Below are positions 38,208-46,937 of a stretch of 64,000 nt of DNA, one piece after another (the stretch's first letter is position 1; each line of letters starts with the position of its first letter). The notes under the pieces are model-generated. The model worked only from the letters and a program-made list of their open reading frames with translations, had not been told where the DNA came from and did not search any database. The stretch is from the NCBI RefSeq assembly GCF_028622875.1, contig NZ_CP117709.1, forward strand, positions 4,529,001 through 4,593,000, written 5' to 3'. The DNA comes from Streptomyces sp. MMBL 11-1 (GTDB lineage Bacteria; Actinomycetota; Actinomycetes; Streptomycetales; Streptomycetaceae). Both the position numbers and the translations under genes were made by a program.

Positions 38208-38849
38208 GTGGCTGAGAGCTGGACGGTTCAGCGGACCGGGCCCGGGGATGCCGCGCGCACGCAGGCGCGGGAACAACTTCTGGAAGCTGCCAGAGAGTTG
38301 TACGGCATCAACGGGTACCGGGCCACCGCCGAGCATGACGTGTGCGCGGCGGCCGGCGTGCCGGTGGAGGTGCTGCGTCAGGAGTACGGCTCCCGGGAGG
38401 GACTGCTCATCGCCCTCCACAACCGGGTCACGACGACCGGACTGCGGGCGGCGGAGCGCGCCCTGCAGGCCGATGGCATCGAGAAGCGCTCGATCGCGGA
38501 GCGGGTCAGACTGCTCTTCGACGCGTACGTGGAGGCCGTCACCAGCGACCCGCGCGAGGCCAGGGTGACGTTCGTCGAGGTGCTGGGTGTGAGCGCCGTG
38601 GTGGACGAGCACTGCAAGCTCTGGCGGGCCCTCTGGACGGAGTTCCTGACCGGGGAGGCCGAACGGGCGGTGGAGCGCGGCGAGGCGGAGGACCGGGACC
38701 ACCGGGTCGACGTGATGGTGATGGTCGGCACGGTCCACGAACTGATGGCCCACCACACCCGCCGCAGCCGCCGGGCCCGCCCGGAGGAGGTCTCGGGGGA
38801 ACTGACGGAGCTGGCGCTGTCGATGCTGGGGTCGCGGCGGAGCGGGTGA
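38208..38849 (+). CDS. TetR-family regulator
   Basis: 213 aa from a GTG with AAGGAGG upstream. HTH region: REQLLEAARELYGINGYRATA, then AAAGVPVEVLRQEYGSREGLLIAL. The second helix of the HTH is somewhat divergent (CAAAGVPVEVL). The C-terminal domain is helical, and has HELMAHHTRRSRR near the end. Its target may be the divergent membrane-protein pair; the palindrome at 37811 is the best candidate. Confidence 0.85.
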   Translation: MAESWTVQRTGPGDAARTQAREQLLEAARELYGINGYRATAEHDVCAAAGVPVEVLRQEYGSREGLLIALHNRVTTTGLRAAERALQADGIEKRSIAERVRLLFDAYVEAVTSDPREARVTFVEVLGVSAVVDEHCKLWRALWTEFLTGEAERAVERGEAEDRDHRVDVMVMVGTVHELMAHHTRRSRRARPEEVSGELTELALSMLGSRRSG

Positions 38850-38907
38850 GGTGGCTGCGGGGTGGGGTGGCTGCGGGCGAGGGGCCTGCCCTGCTTGGAC
38901 GTCAGGG

Positions 38908-39618
38908 TCAGGCCGCCTGCGCCCGCGCCTGCGCGTGGTGCACGGCGTACGGCCCGCCCAACCCCCACGCCTGGTGCATCGCGTCGGCGAAGGCGGCGGC
39001 GAGTTTGTGCTCGCCCGTCGGCCCGGGGTGGGTGCCGTCGTAGGTGTCCGTGCGGATGTCGTACGCCGTGGGGTGCGAGGCCAGCAGGAGCGGTGAGGAC
39101 GGTTCGCCGAGGTCGGCCACGGCCTTGGCGAGGAGTGCGTTGAAGCGGGCGCAGGAGGCGGCGAAGGGGGCGTCCGTCATGGCCCGGACGTTCGGTATCA
39201 CCGGGAGCAGCACCATGCGCAGGTGCGGGTTGGCCGTGCGGGCCGCCGTGACGAACGCGCGGGCGTTGGCCGCCGTCTGCTCGGCGTCCGTGTAGAACCC
39301 GAGGTCTATCAGGCCGAGCGAGACCAGCAGGACGTCCGCCTCCGTCTCGCGCACCGCGTCCGCGATCACCGGGGCCATGTGCAGCCAGCCCTCGCCCCAG
39401 CCGGACAGGTGCCGGCGGGCGGCGGGCGGGAAGGACGGATCGGCGTACGCGTGGGAGACCGGGGCGTCCGCCTCGATGTCGTACAGCGTCGTGCGCGGGC
39501 CGACGATCTCGTACGGGAGGCCGGGGCACGCCTCCAGGTGCTGCCACATCCGGTAGCGCCAGGTGAAGTCGCCGGTGGCGCCGATGGTCATGGAATCGCC
39601 GACCGGGAGAAAACGCAT
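38908..39618 (-). CDS. SGNH/GDSL hydrolase
   Basis: 236 aa from the ATG at 39618. Block I GDSMT with the catalytic Ser near residue 9, block II/III Gly and Asn-like positions (VSLGLIDLGF), and block V DGTHPGPTGE with the catalytic Asp and His. No signal peptide. Acts on esters; many Streptomyces members are carbohydrate or lipid esterases. It is divergent from the beta-propeller gene. Confidence 0.9.
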   Translation of the reverse strand: MRFLPVGDSMTIGATGDFTWRYRMWQHLEACPGLPYEIVGPRTTLYDIEADAPVSHAYADPSFPPAARRHLSGWGEGWLHMAPVIADAVRETEADVLLVSLGLIDLGFYTDAEQTAANARAFVTAARTANPHLRMVLLPVIPNVRAMTDAPFAASCARFNALLAKAVADLGEPSSPLLLASHPTAYDIRTDTYDGTHPGPTGEHKLAAAFADAMHQAWGLGGPYAVHHAQARAQAA

Positions 39619-39676
39619 GGCGTCATCATGGCCGATCACCGCTCCGGCCTGCGACGTGACGATGGACACTTGGGCC

Positions 39677-40744
39677 ATGCGCTCGTATCCGACCGGCCCG
39701 GCGGGCCGCGCCGCCGCCACCCTCGCCGCCGCTCTCGCCGTCACCGTCCCGCTGCTCGCCGGGGCCGGTCCGGCCGTGGCCGACGACGGACGGCCCGACC
39801 GTGACTTCACGATCGAGGACCCCCGTATCACCGAGTCCAGCGGCCTCGCCGCCAGCCGCGCGCACCCCGGCGTCTACTGGACGCACAACGACAGCGACGA
39901 CGGCCCCTACGTCTACGCCGTCGACTCCCGCACCGGGAAGACCCTCGCGACCATCACGATGCGGGGCGTCGGGGAGCCGAGGGACGTCGAGGGCATCTCG
40001 GTCGGGCCGGACGGCGACCTCTACGTCGGTGACATCGGCGACAACCTCGACGGCACCTGGGACCACGTCTGGATCTACCGCTTCCCCGAGCCGAAGACCC
40101 TGCGCGACGCCACCGTGACGGCCGTCCAGTACGACGTGACGTACGCCGACGGGGCCCGCAACGCCGAGGCGCTGATGGTCCACCCGAAGACCGGCCGCGT
40201 CTACATCGCCTCCAAGAACGAGGACGGCGGCGGCCTCTACGAAGGTCCCGCGAAGCTGACCGCCGGCTCCACGAACGTGTTCCGGCGGGTGGACGAGGTG
40301 CCGTGGGTCACCGACGGGGCCTTCTCGCCCGACGGGACCCGGCTGGTGCTGCGCTCGTACTTCAGCGCCCGGGAGTACGCCTTCGAGAAGGGCCGCCTCG
40401 GGGAGGAGCGCTCGGTCGGGGCCCCGTTCCAGCGGCAGGCGGAGTCGGTGACGTACACGGCGGACGGCTCGGCCCTGATGTTCGGCTCGGAAGGGGCGCG
40501 CAGCGGGGTCGTCCGGGTGGAGGTGAAGGGCGGGCAGGGAAGCGGTTCCGGTTCCGGGGCCGATTCCGGTGGGTCAGGTTCCGGTTCTGATTCCGGCGAA
40601 GGGTCCGGGGCCCCGTCGAAGGACGGTGGCGAGGGGAGTGCCGGCGACGCGGGTGAGGGCGGCAGCGGCAACGCGACCCTCGGGGTCGCCGTCCTCGCCG
40701 GGGCCGCGGTGCTCTGGTTCGCGCTGAAGCGGCGGCGCGGATAG
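39677..40744 (+). CDS. Secreted beta-propeller-like protein with C-terminal membrane anchor
   Basis: 355 aa from the ATG at 39677. Signal peptide (RAAATLAAALAVTVPLLAGA ending ADD). Propeller-like repeats follow (YWTHNDSDDGPYVYAVDSRTG, VEGISVGPDGDLYVGDIGDN, EALMVHPKTGRVYIASK, VTDGAFSPDGTRLVLRSY), then a Ser/Gly/Asp-rich tail and a C-terminal TM with Arg-Arg-Arg. It should be displayed on the outer face of the membrane. Function unknown. Confidence 0.8.
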   Translation: MRSYPTGPAGRAAATLAAALAVTVPLLAGAGPAVADDGRPDRDFTIEDPRITESSGLAASRAHPGVYWTHNDSDDGPYVYAVDSRTGKTLATITMRGVGEPRDVEGISVGPDGDLYVGDIGDNLDGTWDHVWIYRFPEPKTLRDATVTAVQYDVTYADGARNAEALMVHPKTGRVYIASKNEDGGGLYEGPAKLTAGSTNVFRRVDEVPWVTDGAFSPDGTRLVLRSYFSAREYAFEKGRLGEERSVGAPFQRQAESVTYTADGSALMFGSEGARSGVVRVEVKGGQGSGSGSGADSGGSGSGSDSGEGSGAPSKDGGEGSAGDAGEGGSGNATLGVAVLAGAAVLWFALKRRRG

Positions 40745-40874
40745 GCGGACGGGGCGGGTGGGCGACCGCCCCGGGCGGCCGGGCACGTGGGCGGGCGGCG
40801 GTCGTCCCGGGTGGCCGGACAGGCGGGCAGGCGGGCAGGCGGGCGGCGGTCCCGGGCGGGTGGCGCGGTCGTGC

Positions 40875-41279
40875 TCAGGTGTCGTCGTCCGTGACCGGCC
40901 ACACCTCGTAGTGCAGCGTCCGGTCCCGCTTCAGCCGGTGGGCCAGCGGGACGAGCACGCCCTGCACGATCGGGTACTTCCGCGACAGCATCCGCGCCGC
41001 GTGCGTGTTCTCCTTCGTACCCGCCCGCAGCAGCCGAGCGTGCGCCTTGATCTGCGGTCCCGTCGGCCTGCCCCGGATCGTGCAGGGGGCGAGTTCCACC
41101 TGCGGGTGGTTGCGCATCCGCTCGACCTTCCAGGCGGAGGAGAACGTGCGGATGAACGCGTGATCGCCCTCGACGGCGATGTTGACCGGGGTGCCGACGG
41201 AGGTTCCGTTCTGTCGGCGGGTGCTCAGCAGGACGGTGTACTGCTTGACGAAAGGAGCGAGTTCCGGGCTGGCGTCCAT
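40875..41279 (-). CDS. PPOX-class F420-dependent oxidoreductase
   Basis: 134 aa from the ATG at 41279. It fits the split-barrel flavin/F420 family: KQYTVLLSTRRQNGTSVGTPV, then HAFIRTFSSAWKVERMRNHPQVELAPCT and GRPTG. Such small proteins bind deazaflavin cofactor F420, abundant in Streptomyces. Substrate unknown. An in-frame start 27 nt upstream is possible. Confidence 0.8.
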   Translation of the reverse strand: MDASPELAPFVKQYTVLLSTRRQNGTSVGTPVNIAVEGDHAFIRTFSSAWKVERMRNHPQVELAPCTIRGRPTGPQIKAHARLLRAGTKENTHAARMLSRKYPIVQGVLVPLAHRLKRDRTLHYEVWPVTDDDT

Positions 41280-41340
41280 ATATCCATTGGGGCACGGGCC
41301 GGGCACGCTGTCATGTCCGGGCCGCTGCCCGGCCCGCCGG

Positions 41341-42237
41341 TCAGCCCGCCGCCCGGTCCGCGGTCCGGTCTGCCGTCCGGTCCGCGGTCCCGTCTGAGCC
41401 CTGCTCCGAGCCCTGCTCCGAGCCCTGTTCCGCGACCTGTTCCGAGGCCCGCTCCGCGACCAGGGCCTCGAACCCGGCGATCAGCCGTCGCAGACCGAAC
41501 TCGAAGTGGTCGAAGTCGGCGCTGAAGGTGTCCTCCGACATGCCCGCCATCATCGGGTACGCGCCGCTGAGCATGGCCCGCTCCAGGTAGGGGCGCTGGC
41601 TGTCCCAGAACTCCTCGTTGCTCAGCCCGGTCTGCGCCACCGCCTCCGCCGCGTCCCCCTGGGTACGGGCGAGGCCCTCCACGAAGCTGTTGACGGTGAT
41701 GATCACGCCGATCAGTTCGGGGTCGCGCAGCCCCATGGACCGCAGGGCCGTGAGGGAGACCTCCAGACCGCGCAGGGCGCTGGGGCCGAGCACCGTACGG
41801 GCCTGGTTGATCTTCAGCAGCCAGGGGTGGCGGCGCAGGTTGTCCCGGTAGGACCGGGCCATGGCGCCGACCGCCGTCCGCCAGTCGTCGGGTCCGCCGT
41901 GGGGGCCGCCGGGACGGTCGGGCTCGGTGGACAGGGGCTCGCCCAGCACCCGGTCGAGCATCAGGTCCAGGAGTTCGGCCTTGCCGGGGACGTACCGGTA
42001 GAGCGACATCGTGCCCGTGCCGAGCTCGGTGGAGAGCCGGCGCATGGAGACGGCGGCCAGCCCGTCCGTGTCCGCGACGGCGACCGCGGCGGTGACGATC
42101 CGGTCCAGGGTGAGGCCCGGTTTGGGGCCGCGGTTGGGGCGCTCCCCGGTGCCCCACAGGAGTTCCAGGCTGCGCGCGATGTCGCCGCTCCCGGTGGCCG
42201 TGCCGTCCGTCGCCGCTGTCGATCCGTCTTTCGCCAT
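41341..42237 (-). CDS. TetR-family repressor of the DrrAB-type exporter
   Basis: 298 aa. An Asp/Thr-rich N-terminus is followed by the HTH (LTLDRIVTAAVAVADTDGLAA, then STELGTGTMSLYRYVPGKAELLDLM) and a TetR_C-type ligand domain. The C-terminus ends in repeats (SEQGSEQGSEQGS, TADRTADRTADR). It is divergent from the ABC pair at 42365-44262, and three copies of a palindrome fill the intergenic region. Likely a drug-responsive repressor of both directions. Confidence 0.9.
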   Translation of the reverse strand: MAKDGSTAATDGTATGSGDIARSLELLWGTGERPNRGPKPGLTLDRIVTAAVAVADTDGLAAVSMRRLSTELGTGTMSLYRYVPGKAELLDLMLDRVLGEPLSTEPDRPGGPHGGPDDWRTAVGAMARSYRDNLRRHPWLLKINQARTVLGPSALRGLEVSLTALRSMGLRDPELIGVIITVNSFVEGLARTQGDAAEAVAQTGLSNEEFWDSQRPYLERAMLSGAYPMMAGMSEDTFSADFDHFEFGLRRLIAGFEALVAERASEQVAEQGSEQGSEQGSDGTADRTADRTADRAAG

Positions 42238-42267
42238 GGGGTCAGCGTAGTGCTCCGGAACAGGCTT

Positions 42268-42324
42268 GGGTACACCGTACCCGTTTAGGAGTACACCGTA
42301 CTCATTATGAGGTACGGTGTACTC
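42268..42324. promoter_or_regulatory. Three phased operator palindromes (GRGTACACCGTACYC)
   Basis: Three 15-bp sites at 42268-42282, 42289-42303 and 42310-42324, the last in reverse orientation (AGGTACGGTGTACTC). Their starts are exactly 21 bp apart, that is two helical turns, so dimers would line up on one DNA face. They lie between the TetR start (42237) and the ABC ATPase start (42365). Confidence 0.8.
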
Positions 42325-42364
42325 GATTAATGACCGGCCAGTCGGGGATTCAGGGGGTTATGCC

Positions 42365-43423
42365 ATGCCCATGCTTAAAAGCGGGCCCGCGTCCGGGTAC
42401 GCGGTGCAGGCCGAGGGGGTCGTGAAGCGCTACCGGGGGCGGGGGAAGGGGGCGACGGAGAAGCGGGCGCTCGACGGATTCGACCTCGCCGTCCGCCCCG
42501 GCACCGTCCACGGCCTGCTCGGCCCGAACGGGGCCGGCAAGACCAGCGCCGTGCGGGTCCTCGCCACGCTCCTGCGGTACGACGCGGGCCGGGCGGAGGT
42601 CGCCGGGCTCGACGTGGCGCGTGAACCCCGCCGCGTACGGAGCCGGATCGGGCTCACCGGCCAGTACGCGGCCGTCGACGAAGGTCTCACCGGGCGGCAG
42701 AACCTGGAGATGTTCGGGCGGCTCTTTCACCTCGGCAACCGCCGGGCCCGGCAGCGCGCCGGGGAACTGCTGGACCGGTTCGACCTGACCGAGGCCGCCG
42801 ACAAGGGCGCCAAGGAGTACAGCGGCGGCATGCGACGCCGTCTCGACCTGGCCTCCTCGATGATCCTCCAGCCCGACGTGCTCTTCCTGGACGAGCCGAC
42901 GACCGGGCTCGACCCGCGCGGCCGGGGCGAGGTCTGGGACGCGGTCCGGGCGTTGGTGGCGGACGGCACGACGGTGCTCCTGACCACGCAGTATCTGGAC
43001 GAGGCGGACCGGCTCGCCTCGCACATCACGGTCATCGACCGGGGGCGGGCCATCGCCGACGACACCCCGGACGCGCTGAAGAACCGGGTCGGCGGCGACC
43101 GGATCGAGGTGGTGGCCGCCGACGCCGCAGACCTCGCCGCGGTCGCGAGGACCGTCGACCGCGTGGCCGGGGGCGGACTCGTCGTCACCGACGCCCACGC
43201 CCGCCGGGTGCACGCCCAGGTCGCCGACCGGGTGGCCGCGCTGACCGAGGTGGTCCGGAGCCTCCAGGACGACGGGATCGCGGTGGAGGACATCGGGCTG
43301 CGCCGGCCGAGCCTGGACGACGTGTTCCTGCGCCTGACGGGACACAGCGCGGCAGGCGACGACACCGCGAACCACGGCACCACCACCGAGAGCCGCGACG
43401 CACGAGAGGCGGCGGCGGCATGA
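42365..43423 (+). CDS. ABC transporter ATP-binding protein, DrrA type
   Basis: 352 aa from the ATG at 42365 (alternative ATG 6 nt later); GGGGG lies upstream. Walker [10 protein letters not shown], signature YSGGMRRRL, Walker [11 protein letters not shown], switch-like TTQYLDEAD. The C-terminal [14 protein letters not shown] is typical of daunorubicin-resistance ATPases. With the permease it exports a hydrophobic drug-like compound. No biosynthetic gene is adjacent, so it is probably self-protection or xenobiotic efflux. Confidence 0.93.
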   Translation: MPMLKSGPASGYAVQAEGVVKRYRGRGKGATEKRALDGFDLAVRPGTVHGLLGPNGAGKTSAVRVLATLLRYDAGRAEVAGLDVAREPRRVRSRIGLTGQYAAVDEGLTGRQNLEMFGRLFHLGNRRARQRAGELLDRFDLTEAADKGAKEYSGGMRRRLDLASSMILQPDVLFLDEPTTGLDPRGRGEVWDAVRALVADGTTVLLTTQYLDEADRLASHITVIDRGRAIADDTPDALKNRVGGDRIEVVAADAADLAAVARTVDRVAGGGLVVTDAHARRVHAQVADRVAALTEVVRSLQDDGIAVEDIGLRRPSLDDVFLRLTGHSAAGDDTANHGTTTESRDAREAAAA

Positions 43424-44262
43424 CCACACTCGAAAGGAACCCCGCGGCGGCCACGGGCCCGGACCGCGAACAGCGCCTCGCCTACTGGGCGGTCGCCGAC
43501 TGCTGGAACATCACCCGCCGCATCCTCACCCACTACCAGCGCCACCCCTCCGCCGTCGTCTGGCAGCTCGGCTTCCCGATCCTCTCCGTCCTGCTGTACG
43601 GATACGTCTTCGGCAGCGCGATGAAGGTGCCCGGGGGCGGGGACTACCGGGAGTTCCTGATGCCCGGCATGTTCGCGATGACCATGGCCATGGGTTTCAT
43701 GAACACCGCCGTGGCCGTCGTCACCGACGCCGCCAAGGGGGTCGTCGACCGCTTCCGGTCCATGCCGATGGCTCCCTCCGCCTTCGTCTCCGGGCGCGGG
43801 GCCGCGGACCTGGCGGTGGCCGCCGCCGAACTGACCATCCTGGCCGCCACCGCGCTCCTGATCGGCTGGCGTGCGGACCGCGGGGTGCCGGCCGCCCTCG
43901 GCGCCTTCGGACTGCTCCTGCTGCTGCGGTTCAGCCTGATCTGGGTGGGCGTCTGGCTCGGCATGCTGGTGCCCACCCCGGAGGCGGCGGGCGGTCTGTA
44001 CGCGGTCGCCTTCCCCGTCACGATGATCTCCAGCACCTTCGTGGCCCCGTCCCTGATGCCGGGCTGGCTGGGCACGATCGCGGCCTGGAACCCGATCTCC
44101 TCGACCGCGACGGCCACCCGCGAACTGTTCGGCAACCCCGTGGCGGGCGGCGGCACGTGGGTGGAGGACCACGCCCTGCTGATGGCCCTGGTGTGGCCGC
44201 TCGCGATCACGCTGGTGTTCCTGCCGCTGGCGGTGCGCCGCTTCCAGCGCCTGAGCCGGTAA
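43420..44262 (+). CDS. ABC transporter permease, DrrB type
   Basis: 280 aa, ATGA overlap with the ATPase gene. ABC-2 permease topology: cytoplasmic N-terminus ([19 protein letters not shown]), six membrane segments, [34 protein letters not shown], and [20 protein letters not shown] near the end, all typical of DrrB-like exporters. Confidence 0.93.
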   Translation: MTTLERNPAAATGPDREQRLAYWAVADCWNITRRILTHYQRHPSAVVWQLGFPILSVLLYGYVFGSAMKVPGGGDYREFLMPGMFAMTMAMGFMNTAVAVVTDAAKGVVDRFRSMPMAPSAFVSGRGAADLAVAAAELTILAATALLIGWRADRGVPAALGAFGLLLLLRFSLIWVGVWLGMLVPTPEAAGGLYAVAFPVTMISSTFVAPSLMPGWLGTIAAWNPISSTATATRELFGNPVAGGGTWVEDHALLMALVWPLAITLVFLPLAVRRFQRLSR

Positions 44263-44365
44263 GGGCCCGAGCCGGGACAGGCCGCGCACCGTTCGTGGGC
44301 GCGTGGGCTCGGCGGTTCGCTGCGCGGTACACGGGGACCTCCGATCGGCACCCTCCACAGCGAAA

Positions 44366-44389
44366 GCGCCGTGGAAGCTTCCTCGGCGC
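44366..44389. terminator. Inverted repeat downstream of the DrrAB-type operon
   Basis: GCGCCG-t-GGAAG/CTTCC-t-CGGCGC, 24 nt with two 5-6-bp arms nested and one mismatch. No U-run follows on the plus strand. Streptomyces terminators often lack one; this is a plausible but unproven terminator. The 247-bp gap holds no gene. Confidence 0.4.
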
Positions 44390-44509
44390 CCGGGGTGGCA
44401 AGGACCAGCGCCACGAACCGTTCAGCCTCCTGCCGGAGCGGCCACACCGGCCGTGAGCTGCGGAAACCAAGGTGCCGGGGGCCTGGTGGCCGACATAGGG
44501 TCGGGCACC

Positions 44510-45034
44510 GTGCCGACGACCATCACGCCCCTGCCTTTCACCACCGCCCGCCTCGACGCGCTCCCGCTCGATCCGGCGTACGCCGAGGAGATGGCGGCCG
44601 TCCTCGCGGACCCGGGACTGTACGAGTTCACCGGCGGCGGCCCGCCGGACCCGGCCGCGCTCCGGTCACGGTACGAGCGGCAGTGCGCCGGATCGCCGGA
44701 CCCGGGGGAGCTGTGGTGGAACTGGGTGCTCCGGATTCGCGCGGACGGAAGCCTCGCCGGATACGTGCAGGCGACCGTCCGGGGCCCCCGGGCGGAGATC
44801 GCCTGGGTGGTCGGGACGCCGTGGCAGGGCCGGGGCTACGCGAGCGAGGCGGCGCAGGGCCTCGCGGCGCACCTGGTAGCGGCCGGAGACGTCCGGGAGC
44901 TCGTCGCCCACGTCCACCCCGACCACGCGGCATCGGAGGCGGTGGCCGAGGCGGCGGGCCTCCGGCCGACCGGGGAGTGGGCGGACGGCGAGAGGCGGTG
45001 GGCGGGCAACCCACCTGTGCCGGGGGCCCGTTAG
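44510..45034 (+). CDS. GNAT-family N-acetyltransferase
   Basis: 174 aa from the GTG at 44510. Acetyl-CoA binding motif in VVGTPWQGRGYASEAAQ (QGRGYA), preceded by strand LAGYVQATVRGPRAEIAWV. C-terminal HVHPDHAASEAVAEAAGL is the usual GNAT end. The substrate is unknown. The last 4 nt overlap the convergent methyltransferase gene. Confidence 0.85.
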   Translation: MPTTITPLPFTTARLDALPLDPAYAEEMAAVLADPGLYEFTGGGPPDPAALRSRYERQCAGSPDPGELWWNWVLRIRADGSLAGYVQATVRGPRAEIAWVVGTPWQGRGYASEAAQGLAAHLVAAGDVRELVAHVHPDHAASEAVAEAAGLRPTGEWADGERRWAGNPPVPGAR

Positions 45035-46134
45035 GGCCTGCTGGGCCGGATGACGTCGGCCGGGTCCCGCAGCCACACCTGCTGGCCCCGGTCGGTCACG
45101 GTCAGCCCGAATTCCTCGGCGTCGGGTCGCCCCACCGCTTCGTACTCCCACCAGGCCTGCTCGATCTCCTCCCACAGGAACCCGGGCCCGTACTGCCACA
45201 CATCCTCCCCGGAGGCGGCCGTGGCAGCACCACCGTCCTCCCGGGTCGCCCACACCTGAACGCCCTCGGCGGTGTTCTGGTGGATGAGCCGTACGCCGGG
45301 GAGCCGCGCTCCGGCGTACAGGGCGAACCCGAGATCGAGGAGGCGGGCGGGGTCCAGCCCAGCGGCACGCGCCCTTCCCTGGCCCCGCACCTCGTGGAGA
45401 TCGGGGACGCGGTGGGCTCGCATCGGCATGTAGGTGGCCCCGCCGCAGAACGGGCCGGTAGCGGTGCCGTCAGCCTGTACGCGGAGCTGGACCAGCGCGC
45501 CGGACCAGAACTCCCGGGCGAGCGGGGCCACGACGACTCCACCGGGCCGAACCTGCCGGAGCAGCGCGTACGGGACGTACCGCAGGGCGCAGGTGGCGAT
45601 CAGCCGGTCCACGAGCCCCAGGCCGGGCCAGGGCTGTTCGCCGTCCCCGACGCGCAGGTGCGGCCGGTAGCCGGACTGCGCGAGGGCGTCGGCCGCCTGC
45701 CGGGCCACGACCGGGTCCAGCTCGACGCTGTGGACGAGATCGTCACCGAGCCGCTCGCAGAGCAACGCCGCGACGTACCCGGTGCCGGTGCCGATCTCCA
45801 ACGCCTTGTGCCCGTCCTGGACTTCGAGCAGCGCGAGCATCCGGGCGACCATCGAGGGCATCGAGTTCGACGACGTGGCGACACCGGGCCCGCCCGAGGC
45901 TCCGTCGTCGAGCTGGGTGACGACCGGCTCGTCGCTGTTCACCAACGCCAGCCACGCATCCGACCCCACCACCGGCTCACACCGGTCGGGCAACTGCCGC
46001 CACACGTCCGCAGGGACGAACCGGCTGCGCGGTACGGCCTCGAACACCCGCCGCCACTGGGCGGTGAGCAGCCCACGATCGGCCAACTCCTGTACCAGAG
46101 CCGGGTACGTAGGAACGCCCTGCGCGGTGCTCAC
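45031..46134 (-). CDS. PIMT-like O-methyltransferase of the six-gene coupled operon
   Basis: 367 aa from the GTG at 46134, chosen because it forms GTGA with the stop of the 44-aa peptide gene. Protein-L-isoaspartyl methyltransferase-like core: SMVARMLALLEVQDGHKALEIGTGTGYVAALL (SAM loop GTGTGY), HSVELDPVVARQA, and VRPGGVVVAPLA. A C-terminal domain of about 170 residues extends beyond normal repair PIMTs. Such extended PIMT homologues in Streptomyces modify RiPP peptides at Asp (graspetide, lanthipeptide and imiditide classes) or act as unassigned methyltransferases. No ATP-grasp or Lan enzyme is nearby, so a stand-alone RiPP class is the best hypothesis. Confidence 0.85.
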   Translation of the reverse strand: MSTAQGVPTYPALVQELADRGLLTAQWRRVFEAVPRSRFVPADVWRQLPDRCEPVVGSDAWLALVNSDEPVVTQLDDGASGGPGVATSSNSMPSMVARMLALLEVQDGHKALEIGTGTGYVAALLCERLGDDLVHSVELDPVVARQAADALAQSGYRPHLRVGDGEQPWPGLGLVDRLIATCALRYVPYALLRQVRPGGVVVAPLAREFWSGALVQLRVQADGTATGPFCGGATYMPMRAHRVPDLHEVRGQGRARAAGLDPARLLDLGFALYAGARLPGVRLIHQNTAEGVQVWATREDGGAATAASGEDVWQYGPGFLWEEIEQAWWEYEAVGRPDAEEFGLTVTDRGQQVWLRDPADVIRPSRP

Positions 46135-46265
46135 GGCTGCGGGACGCACTGGGGGCGGCTGCCGTCCGGAGACGGCTTCGGCTCCGACGGCGGCGTCCAC
46201 GGCTTGTCCGACGGAGGCCCGCCATGCTTACCGGCATCGGCACGTACGGAGGCAGTAGTCATCAT
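46131..46265 (-). CDS. 44-aa Pro-rich peptide, candidate precursor for the PIMT-like enzyme
   Basis: A short gene with a strong AGAGGAG 4-5 nt before the ATG at 46265. The peptide is Pro/Ser/Lys/Asp-rich (SDKPWTPPSEPKPSPDGSRP) with one Cys and an Asp34-Gly35 pair, the most succinimide-prone dipeptide and a classical PIMT site. Its stop overlaps the methyltransferase GTG (GTGA), and its start overlaps the upstream gene (ATGA). Its small size, location and coupling suggest a precursor peptide; a small regulatory or structural protein remains possible. Confidence 0.65.
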   Translation of the reverse strand: MMTTASVRADAGKHGGPPSDKPWTPPSEPKPSPDGSRPQCVPQP

Positions 46266-46483
46266 GCATCTCCTCTGATCGGTGAAACGGTTCGATGGGC
46301 AGGACGGTGCAGCCGGTAGATCCCGTACGGCTGAAAGAGATCGACCCGGCGCGGACAGCCACCCTCGGCACACGCCCGGCACAACAGATCCCGACCGCCC
46401 TCGGTACGCCGTACGGCAGTGACCGGTGCGCGCCAACACGCCTCGCAGGTACGCACATCCGCAGCCGACAGGCTGATGCTCAT
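46262..46483 (-). CDS. Small Cys-rich protein (zinc-ribbon type)
   Basis: 73 aa. Two CxxC knuckles (CEACWRAP and LCRAC) plus a later Cys in GGCPRR. Size and motif fit a zinc-ribbon microprotein. The rest is Arg/Pro-rich. Both ends overlap neighbours by 4 nt (ATGA). No known function; it could be a partner or RNA/protein-binding adaptor. Confidence 0.7.
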   Translation of the reverse strand: MSISLSAADVRTCEACWRAPVTAVRRTEGGRDLLCRACAEGGCPRRVDLFQPYGIYRLHRPAHRTVSPIRGDA

Positions 46484-46782
46484 CCGGCTTCCCGTAGAGC
46501 GGTGGCCGCCTCATGGCACGGGCAGACGCAGTCCGGCCGAAGACAGAGGGCGTGCACGTCGGCCAGACCGGTCACCGAGGCGCTGCGGCAGGCAACACCG
46601 TACGGACCGTCCGCCCCCGCCCGAAGCCCACCCAGGTCGGGCACCGTGCCGCCCTCGGTCACATCAGCGGAAACGATCGGGTCACCCCGCCACAACAACG
46701 TCACCGCATGCTCCGGACAGTAGGCGCCAATACCGTCCTCAACCGGAAACTCATGCGCGTCCCCCTCCGTGTAGCACCTCAT
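46480..46782 (-). CDS. Small Cys-rich protein
   Basis: 100 aa. A CPEH motif near residue 22 after an N-terminal Cys/His pair, and a dense cluster CLRPDCVCPCHE near the C-terminus. The middle (WRGDPIVSADVTEGGTVPDLG) is not cysteine-bearing. A zinc-binding role is likely. ATGA overlaps at both ends place it in the six-gene operon. Confidence 0.7.
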   Translation of the reverse strand: MRCYTEGDAHEFPVEDGIGAYCPEHAVTLLWRGDPIVSADVTEGGTVPDLGGLRAGADGPYGVACRSASVTGLADVHALCLRPDCVCPCHEAATALREAG

Positions 46783-46937
46783 GTGCTTCGGGCCTCCCGC
46801 CAGGCACGACCAAGGTGGACAGCGGCCGGACAGAAGACCCCGGCACGGCAGGCGGGGCAGCGCTGGGTGTGGCCGAGCCAGGTCCGGTACGCCCTTTCGC
46901 CGCTCCGTTGCCGTCGCTTCTCCTTTACCCCTGTCAC
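46779..46937 (-). CDS. 52-aa Cys-containing microprotein
   Basis: GTG start at 46937 inside GTGA with the previous stop; end in ATGA with the next gene. The sequence has a basic N-terminus (KEKRRQRSGERAYRTWLGH), a CPAC knuckle and one further Cys (VFCPAAVH), then LGRAWREAR. Small Streptomyces integrative-element proteins share the WLxH...C..C...C...AWREAR pattern (recollection, not searched). Too short for most gene callers, but the overlaps argue it is real. Confidence 0.6.
   Translation of the reverse strand: MTGVKEKRRQRSGERAYRTWLGHTQRCPACRAGVFCPAAVHLGRAWREARST

Noticed and set aside
46797..46933. Possible single longer gene across the start of the coupled operon
   Set aside because: Stop codons in the same frame force the split into the 86-aa and 52-aa genes joined by GTGA.
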